This document shows, one piece after another, positions 58,521 to 64,000 of a stretch of DNA of 64,000 nt. The notes beneath the pieces were generated by a model. It was not told the DNA's origin. It worked only from the letters and a program-made list of their open reading frames with translations, and did not search any database. How positions within the stretch are numbered: position 1 is the first letter of the stretch; each line of letters begins with the position of its first letter. The DNA is from Oscillospiraceae bacterium. GTDB lineage: Bacteria > Bacillota > Clostridia > Saccharofermentanales > Saccharofermentanaceae. Where the stretch lies: positions 1 to 64,000 of the forward strand of contig SVIZ01000009.1 in assembly GCA_015069205.1 (NCBI GenBank). Reading direction: 5' to 3'. The translations under genes were made by a program, and so were the position numbers.

Positions 58521-60014
58521 TTATCTGTTTGTCCTGGGTTTGTAGAACCTGTCGAAAAGCTCGCCCTTTACGATGTAGATATCGTGCTCGTCATCTGCTC
58601 TGACGGTCAGGTAATCGCCGATGTCGCCTGAGTAGTACTTATCCTCAGTCCATGCCGTGAAGAGCTTTACAGGCTGCTCCAGGGGCTTTGCAAATACGAC
58701 GGAATTGGTGACTGTTCTTACCGTCTTGGCAAAAGGCATGACCTTCTTGACCTCGCCGGTGGCTCTGTTCTTGATCCTCGGCTCGTATTCGAAGTCTCTC
58801 GTGAAGACGAAGTTTGTGAGCTGGTAGCTGCTCAAGAGCTTCTTTTCCTTGATGGGATAGATCTCTCCTTCGACACCGATCATGAGATAAGCCTCTTCGT
58901 CGATGACTGTATCAACGTCGCCTTCAAGAGTTCTGATGTTGATGGGTGTACCGACCGGGAAAACATCAGTGAGCCTGATGCAGCCCAATGTCTGGGAGAC
59001 TTTGTCGTATGCTTTCCATTTCGAAGTGTTGAGCTTCGTATTTTTGGCATAGATAACGAGATATCTGTCGTAATACCACTGGAGACGCTCTTCGATGGTC
59101 TCCTTGGCTGACTTGGTCAGAAAGTCGGGCATCATGGTGCCGCCGGCTTTGAGCATGTGACCGCCGCCACCGCCGCCTAAGCCTTCAGCAAGGAATGCCG
59201 CGAGTTCATCTGCGTGGACTTCCTTAGAACAGCTTCTGACTGAGAATTTGACCTCATACTGGCTCTCGTAGAACGCAACGCATACATTAACGTTCTCGGT
59301 CTCAAGGGCGAAGTCGCTAATGACACCCAAGATGCAGGGGTCACAGGCCTCAGCTTCGATGACCAGATATTTGTTGCTCTCGTGGAACTCGTAGTTCATG
59401 ATGGCCTTGCCTGTGATCTGGAGTTCATCAAGAGAGATGTTTGAATTGATCATCTCTGTTACCGTGGCTTTATTTATGACCAGCTGGTCCAGCATATCGC
59501 GGTCTAACGGGTGTGATACCTCCGACAGTCTGTTGGTATCGGAGAAAAGTCCGTAGTAAAGTGCCGTTGAAAGCATTCTGTTGTCATTCGGGTTAAAGCC
59601 TTCGTTACGGATAAGGTCCCAGCAAAGTGTAGAGCAGCTGCCGACATCACTTCTGATATAGCTGATAGCCGTTGCAGGAATTTCTGATCTCTGATGGTGA
59701 TCGATGATACCGATCCTCTTTGCCTTCGTGGTCGTGACGTTCTTCTGTCCGTACTGACAGTCAACGTAAATGACGAGCTCAGGCTCCTCGGCAAAGAACG
59801 GTTCGTACTCAACGGGAACGTCAAGTTCCTTGCACATTATCATGAGATTGCTCTTCTTGATCTCGTTTCTGCCTCTGTAGATAAACCTGGCCTTCTTATC
59901 GTTCTGCTGGAAATACCACATCAGTGCATATCCCGAGGCGAGCGCGTCAGCGTCCGGATTATCGTGGCACTGAATAACGATATTCTTGTACTTCAAAAAC
60001 TCTTTTAATTCCAT
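58521..60014 (-). CDS. DHH/DHHA1 phosphoesterase with long C-terminal extension
   Basis: About 497 residues. DHH domain (VIQCHDNPDADALASG, VDCQYG, IIDHHQRSE, GSCSTLCWDLI) and DHHA1 (GGGGGGHMLKAGG), as in NrnA oligoribonucleases and cyclic dinucleotide phosphodiesterases. NrnA is about 310-320 residues; here about 170 more residues (TSKWKAYDKVSQTLGCIRLTDVFP...) follow with beta character. The extension is not recognised. Start ATG 60014 (or 60020) without clear Shine-Dalgarno. The substrate may be nanoRNA or a dinucleotide. Confidence 0.85.
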   Translation of the reverse strand: MELKEFLKYKNIVIQCHDNPDADALASGYALMWYFQQNDKKARFIYRGRNEIKKSNLMIMCKELDVPVEYEPFFAEEPELVIYVDCQYGQKNVTTTKAKRIGIIDHHQRSEIPATAISYIRSDVGSCSTLCWDLIRNEGFNPNDNRMLSTALYYGLFSDTNRLSEVSHPLDRDMLDQLVINKATVTEMINSNISLDELQITGKAIMNYEFHESNKYLVIEAEACDPCILGVISDFALETENVNVCVAFYESQYEVKFSVRSCSKEVHADELAAFLAEGLGGGGGGHMLKAGGTMMPDFLTKSAKETIEERLQWYYDRYLVIYAKNTKLNTSKWKAYDKVSQTLGCIRLTDVFPVGTPINIRTLEGDVDTVIDEEAYLMIGVEGEIYPIKEKKLLSSYQLTNFVFTRDFEYEPRIKNRATGEVKKVMPFAKTVRTVTNSVVFAKPLEQPVKLFTAWTEDKYYSGDIGDYLTVRADDEHDIYIVKGELFDRFYKPRTNR

Positions 60015-60134
60015 AAACAACTACCCGAATTTACAAAGTTGCTCCACCATTGTACCAAAAAGATAGGAATAACGCACTTATAAATGGGTGGCATTTTGGT
60101 GACATCTCGAAAAAGTTATCTCAACCGCAAGGCT

Positions 60135-60923
60135 TCAGCGGGTTGAAAGCCCCAGTTTCCTTCTGTTTGTGACCAGGAGCACGATCGCCGTTATGGGCAC
60201 TGCGAAAACATAAATTGCGGCATATGCGAGCAGGAACACAGGCTTGTCCATCGGCCAGACGGCGGTAAGGATCCCGCAGTAGAGGTTGCTCAATGAGTGA
60301 AGGATCATGCAGGGCCAGATCTTCTTTGTCCTTGCCGCAACGAAGCCGAATGACAGTCCTAATACGAACGTGTAGAAGAACTGCGCAGGACCCTGTGAGA
60401 TTATGTGAGGCAGCGCAAAGAAAAGTGCTGACAGCAGTATCGCGGGCTTTGTTCCCAATACCATGAGCCTGTCGAAAAAGATCTTTCTGAAAAGGATCTC
60501 TTCCATTACCGGCGCGAAGACCAGGAGCAGAAATCCATAGAACAGTGGCTGCGCGAGGATATCTTCAGCCGTAGTCGCAGGCGTGCTGATATTTAGGATC
60601 TTGATCAGGACCGCAATGGGGAACTGTGCAAGAAAGGAAAATCCTGACTGGATCAGGAATATCTTTCCCATGTTTGCAAAAGAGGGCTTCATCAGAGGCG
60701 TGCCGCTTTTCGAGGTGGGCATACCAAGCAAAACAAGATATGCCAGAGGCATCGCGACCGCATAGGGGATCACCGTCGCGCAGAGAAGCTGCCTTGCTAT
60801 TTGAGGCATGCTGCCGAACAGATATGTATCACCGAGATAAACGAGACCTTTGTAAATTCCGAACCAAATGACGAGAGACGCTAAGACTCTAATTACCGTC
60901 AACCATTTCTTCTTCGTATCCAT
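60135..60923 (-). CDS. CPBP family intramembrane metalloprotease
   Basis: 262 residues, about eight spans. Abi/CAAX-protease motifs: PVMEEILFRKIFF (Glu-Glu and Arg), FALPHII (His) and MILHSLSN (His/Asn). ATG 60923 has AAGGAG 10 bases upstream and overlaps the DUF3021 gene by 35 bases; the track start is 9 codons early. In many bacteria these proteins process peptides or help self-immunity to bacteriocins. The target here is unknown. Third gene of the LytTR unit. Confidence 0.88.
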   Translation of the reverse strand: MDTKKKWLTVIRVLASLVIWFGIYKGLVYLGDTYLFGSMPQIARQLLCATVIPYAVAMPLAYLVLLGMPTSKSGTPLMKPSFANMGKIFLIQSGFSFLAQFPIAVLIKILNISTPATTAEDILAQPLFYGFLLLVFAPVMEEILFRKIFFDRLMVLGTKPAILLSALFFALPHIISQGPAQFFYTFVLGLSFGFVAARTKKIWPCMILHSLSNLYCGILTAVWPMDKPVFLLAYAAIYVFAVPITAIVLLVTNRRKLGLSTR

Positions 60924-61368
60924 CTTCCTGATGCTCCTTATGAAATTCATTCAAAGCATCGTTCATTTTGTCGGTACGGGCTTTCTTGACGAAATACGTA
61001 ATGGTCTGGGCTATCGTGAACGTGATGACAAACATCACAGCAAAGAGCAGCAGATCTTCCGGTTTGAGAAAGCTGCTTCTCGTATAAAGACCCAGCATCG
61101 CAAAGCCGAAATACAGCGGCGCGAACATGATGTTGACGAGCACGTAAGGTTTGTTTTGTGCCCACTTTGTTCCGATAAGATACGTCCTTACTACTGTCAG
61201 AACAAACAGCATGGCGTAAACCAGGAACAGCCTTAAGATGATCTCAGGATTTATGAGCCATCCGAAGTAAGCCATGATACCGGCAAGCAGAACAACGCTT
61301 GCGGAGAAAACCGCCGTCACGATGATGAATGCTTTTTTACATGACTGCTTAAGTCTTTTAAGGTCCAT
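60889..61368 (-). CDS. DUF3021-family membrane protein
   Basis: 159 residues, four membrane spans and a charged C-terminal tail (EFHKEHQEDGYEEEMVDGN). DUF3021 proteins occur next to LytTR regulators in Firmicutes and are thought to control them. ATG 61368 lies 9 bases after AAAGGAG, one base after the LytTR stop. The ATG at 61377 would touch the Shine-Dalgarno. Confidence 0.8.
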   Translation of the reverse strand: MDLKRLKQSCKKAFIIVTAVFSASVVLLAGIMAYFGWLINPEIILRLFLVYAMLFVLTVVRTYLIGTKWAQNKPYVLVNIMFAPLYFGFAMLGLYTRSSFLKPEDLLLFAVMFVITFTIAQTITYFVKKARTDKMNDALNEFHKEHQEDGYEEEMVDGN

Positions 61369-61369
61369 G

Positions 61370-61822
61370 TTAAGCATCTCCTTTCATGCCGATGGTCTTC
61401 TTGAGATCTCCGACGTAACCTCTTGAGACAATGACTGTCTCGCCGTTTGCGAGAAGGAGCCTTAGCTTTCTTCCCTCGTCAGGAGATATCTTTCGGACGG
61501 CATTTACGTTTACGATCTGAGCCTTTGAGATGCGCACAAAACTTCTCGTTCTGCACATTTCTTCGAGTTCATAAAGAGTGTTTCTGACCTTGTAAACTGA
61601 CGCTGAAGTGTATGCGAAAACATATCTGTCCACTGCCTCGAAATACAGTATCTGCGAGAAGGATACGGGTACGCTGTCGCCGTTGTCTTTGATTCCGATC
61701 AGCCTGTCATGTGCACTTTTGACTGCGCTTATCAGGTTCTCAACTTCAGAATTCATTTCCTGAAATCTTATCTCGACTTCAGTCTCTTTTATGTCCTTTT
61801 TCTCTTTAAGGATCAACCGCAC
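61370..61822 (-). CDS. LytTR DNA-binding regulator with GTG start
   Basis: 150 residues, a stand-alone LytTR domain: VSFSQILYFEAVDRYVFAYT, YELEEMC, FVRISKAQIVNVNAVRKISPDEGRKLRLLLANGETVIVSRGYV. GTG 61822 lies 7 bases after ACGGAGG and gives the usual length; the track ATG at 61981 adds 53 unlikely residues. No receiver domain, so it is not a classic two-component regulator. Operon head with DUF3021 and CPBP genes. Confidence 0.9.
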   Translation of the reverse strand: MRLILKEKKDIKETEVEIRFQEMNSEVENLISAVKSAHDRLIGIKDNGDSVPVSFSQILYFEAVDRYVFAYTSASVYKVRNTLYELEEMCRTRSFVRISKAQIVNVNAVRKISPDEGRKLRLLLANGETVIVSRGYVGDLKKTIGMKGDA

Positions 61823-61925
61823 TTTAATGCCTCCGTCAGGCCCACTATCCTCTATATGTTTACGCGCTTCAAGAACATCCTGCATAAGATGTACTTTTGC
61901 GTGAATAAGTTGCCACGTAAAACTA

Positions 61926-61952
61926 TTATACCCATTCTCACGGCGCGTCAAA
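61926..61952 (-). promoter_or_regulatory. Promoter of the LytTR operon
   Basis: TTGACG (61952-61947), 15-base spacer, TATAAT (61931-61926) on the minus strand, about 100 bases before the GTG start. Confidence 0.55.
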
Positions 61953-62149
61953 AATGCATTTGACAACGCCCGTTCCTGCAAGTAAGATGAATGTGTAGCA
62001 GATCAATTAGTTATTCGCGTTCTGCTGCCGCGACGCTTTTTACAAGCGGGGTCAATAATGATAAGAACCCTGGAATCTCATCATGAATGACAAAGAAGGG
62101 CGCTTATTTGGCGCAAAGTTTTGCTGTTCGTGAAAGGAGGTTCTTTTTT

Positions 62150-62878
62150 ATGCTTCACGACAAAGATTTTGAATACTACGAAAAGATCGCTCACTGGAGT
62201 TTTGACGAGTACGACTGTCACACAGAGAGCCTGACGGACTGGGATCTTTATGAGATCTTAAAGTCTGTCGCAACACCGGATTCGCACGTGCTGGATCTCG
62301 GCACCGGCGGCGGCGAGAAACTGCTTGCAAATTATCCTGACTGCGCGGAGATCGTGGGCACGGATTACTCGCCCAACATGGTCGCCACAGCCCTCGAAAA
62401 CCTTGCAAAGAGCGGCCGCAAAAACATCACGTTCAGGGTGATGGACAACCTTCACATGGATGTCCCTGACGGACATTTTGACGTGGTCGTCGCGCGCCAC
62501 ACCTGCATTGATGCAGAGCAGATCATGCGCTGTCTCAAACCCGGAGGGTTTCTTCTGATCAGGGGCGTCGACAAGTACGACTGCTGGGATCTGAAGAAGA
62601 CCGTGGGTTACGGACAGGGTTTTGACGATCCGGTGCCCATAAGCATCGTTGACTACGAGAATGTGCTTTCTGCAGGTTTTCGCGACGTGGAACTCGTACC
62701 GGTCCACGAACGCGAATTCTACAAAGATGCAGCGACATTCAAGGCATTCCTCGAAGTCGTTCCGATCCTTGACCACATGCCGGAAGAAGAAGTCCTTGAC
62801 GGTTACATCGCAAGGAACACCTACTCCGGAAGGGTCAGGCTCATAAGACGCTACTACGGGATAACCGCGAGAAAGTGA
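62150..62878 (+). CDS. SAM-dependent methyltransferase, type 11-like
   Basis: 242 residues, class I fold: VLDLGTGGGEKLL (SAM loop), IVGTDYSPNMV, FRVMDNLHMDVPDGHFDVVVARHTCID, LKPGGFLLIRGVD. C-terminal part with VELVPVHEREFY. Small-molecule target unknown. ATG 62150 follows AAAGGAGG; the track start is 21 codons early. Its stop TGA abuts the thiC stop as TGATCA. Confidence 0.9.
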   Translation: MLHDKDFEYYEKIAHWSFDEYDCHTESLTDWDLYEILKSVATPDSHVLDLGTGGGEKLLANYPDCAEIVGTDYSPNMVATALENLAKSGRKNITFRVMDNLHMDVPDGHFDVVVARHTCIDAEQIMRCLKPGGFLLIRGVDKYDCWDLKKTVGYGQGFDDPVPISIVDYENVLSAGFRDVELVPVHEREFYKDAATFKAFLEVVPILDHMPEEEVLDGYIARNTYSGRVRLIRRYYGITARK

Positions 62879-64000
62879 TCAGAGAATATCAATATACTCG
62901 CCTGCGAGGGCTTTATTCATGCTCCTGACTGCGCAGAACTTGCCGCACATGGAGCATGTATCCTCGTGCTCGGGTGCTCTGTCATCACGGATGGCTCTGG
63001 CTGTCTCAGGATCGATCGCGCACGCCCACTGACCTTCCCAGTCGAACTTTCTTCTGGCCTTTGCCATCTTATTGTCTTCGTCCATCGCGTGAGGGATCTT
63101 TTTCGCGATGTCGGCAGCATGGGCAGCGATCTTGGATGCGATGATACCCTGCTTAACGTCGTCAACGTTGGGAAGAGCGAGGTGCTCGGCAGGTGTTACA
63201 TAGCAAAGGAAAGCGGCGCCTGAAGCGGCTGCGATCGCACCTCCTATTGCGGAAGTGATGTGATCGTATCCGGGTGCGATGTCAGTTACTAGGGGTCCTA
63301 AAACGTAGAAAGGCGCGCCCATGCAGATGCTCTGCTGGATCTTCATGTTTGCTTCGATCTGGTCCATCGGCATGTGGCCGGGGCCCTCTACCATGACCTG
63401 CACGTCCTTCTCCCACGCGCGCTTTGTGAGCTCGCCGAGTCTTACAAGTTCTTCGATCTGGCAAACGTCACTTGCGTCAGCAAGGCATCCCGGACGGCAA
63501 GCGTCACCAAGAGAGATCGTTACATCGTATTCCCTGCAGATGTCGAGGATCTCGTCATAGTATTCGTAGAAAGGGTTCTCGTTTCCGGTCATGCACATCC
63601 ATGCAAAGATCAGGGAGCCGCCTCTGGATACGATGTTCATCTCTCTTTTGTGCTTCTTGATCTGGTCTATCGTGTGTCTTGTGATGCCGCAGTGAAGCGT
63701 TACGAAATCAACGCCGTCTTCAGCATGAAGCCTTACAACGTCGATGAGATCTTTTGCAGTAAGCGTCGCAAGATCTCTCTGATAATGAATTACCGCATCG
63801 TAGACCGGAACGGTGCCGATCATGGCAGGGCACTCTGAAGTAAGCTTGCGTCTGAAAGGAATCGTGTCGCCGTGTGATGAGAGGTCCATGATGGCATCCG
63901 CGCCCATCTCGACAGCGGCGTTAACCTTCTGCATCTCGATGTTGTAATCCTTGCAGTCGCGCGATACTCCGAGATTAACATTTATCTTTGTCTTGAGCAT
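62879..64000 (-). CDS. thiC: Phosphomethylpyrimidine synthase ThiC (5' end outside window)
   Basis: At least 373 residues of ThiC, the radical-SAM enzyme making HMP-phosphate for thiamine. [44 protein letters not shown] and the 4Fe-4S motif [11 protein letters not shown] near the C-terminus. About 50-60 N-terminal residues of the family are missing beyond the right edge, so the ATG at 64000 is internal. A TPP riboswitch would lie outside the window. Confidence 0.96.
   Translation of the reverse strand: MLKTKINVNLGVSRDCKDYNIEMQKVNAAVEMGADAIMDLSSHGDTIPFRRKLTSECPAMIGTVPVYDAVIHYQRDLATLTAKDLIDVVRLHAEDGVDFVTLHCGITRHTIDQIKKHKREMNIVSRGGSLIFAWMCMTGNENPFYEYYDEILDICREYDVTISLGDACRPGCLADASDVCQIEELVRLGELTKRAWEKDVQVMVEGPGHMPMDQIEANMKIQQSICMGAPFYVLGPLVTDIAPGYDHITSAIGGAIAAASGAAFLCYVTPAEHLALPNVDDVKQGIIASKIAAHAADIAKKIPHAMDEDNKMAKARRKFDWEGQWACAIDPETARAIRDDRAPEHEDTCSMCGKFCAVRSMNKALAGEYIDIL

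Noticed and set aside
60135-60923. Abortive infection gene on the strength of the Abi name
   Set aside because: CPBP proteases have many roles; context is a LytTR regulatory unit, not a defence island.
1-64000. tRNA, rRNA, insertion sequences and prophage genes
   Set aside because: Read for cloverleaf-like intergenic DNA, transposase or phage proteins in the ORF list; none found.

Overview
The window is a gene-dense stretch of a bacterial chromosome with about 50 protein genes on both strands. No rRNA, tRNA, CRISPR array, insertion sequence or prophage was seen. It looks like an anaerobic Gram-positive bacterium of the class Clostridia. The reasons are several lipobox signal peptides, strong AGGAGG ribosome binding sites, sigma-A type promoters, a long-form S12 protein, a Na+-pumping decarboxylase operon and LytTR/DUF3021 regulation. 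A gut or rumen Oscillospirales-like organism is a guess. TTG start codons are used repeatedly.

Layout. 1-6.5 kb: a TrmA-type RNA methyltransferase divergent from a class A penicillin-binding protein, then proB and proC, and a PD-(D/E)XK-like protein. 6.5-12.3 kb: a repeat-rich noncoding block, then a polyamine ABC transporter operon (regulator-potA-potB-potC-potD) on the minus strand. Its sigma-A promoter is interleaved with four copies of CTAAACC(A/C)(A/C) at steps of 22, 33 and 22 bp. 12.4-19 kb: an Ala/Glu/Lys coiled-coil protein and two tandem paralogous giant lipoproteins of about 828 residues. 19-24 kb: the str operon rpsL-rpsG-fusA-tuf. 24-27.5 kb: a split oxaloacetate-decarboxylase-type Na+ pump. 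27.5-28.8 kb: a second PD-(D/E)XK-like paralogue with its own repeat-rich flanks. 28.8-38.4 kb: flotillin, a haemolysin-III/PAQR membrane protein, a repeat-tailed membrane protein, a GT2 glycosyltransferase, a domain-permuted GH3 glycosidase and a MATE exporter. 38.4-45 kb: a lipoprotein, class II aldolase, two unknown proteins and a two-component system. 45-50 kb: a zinc/manganese-type ABC transporter behind two Fur-family boxes, NudC and an aldo/keto reductase. 50-55 kb: a sugar-binding lipoprotein operon divergent from a TetR regulator, which is joined to a rifampin-phosphotransferase-like enzyme. 55-64 kb: a TIR-TM-propeller receptor-like protein behind a compound repeat, a DHH phosphoesterase, a LytTR-DUF3021-CPBP operon, a methyltransferase and the 3' part of thiC.

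The strongest candidates for undescribed biology are five. They are the two PD-(D/E)XK-like loci with GCGAAA-rich noncoding flanks; the TIR-TM-propeller protein with its upstream repeat block; the tetR/RPH-like pair with a perfect 22-bp palindrome; the helically phased operator of the pot operon; and the twin giant lipoproteins. All functions come from reading sequence and family motifs. No database search was possible, and coordinates of refined starts are inferences from Shine-Dalgarno placement.
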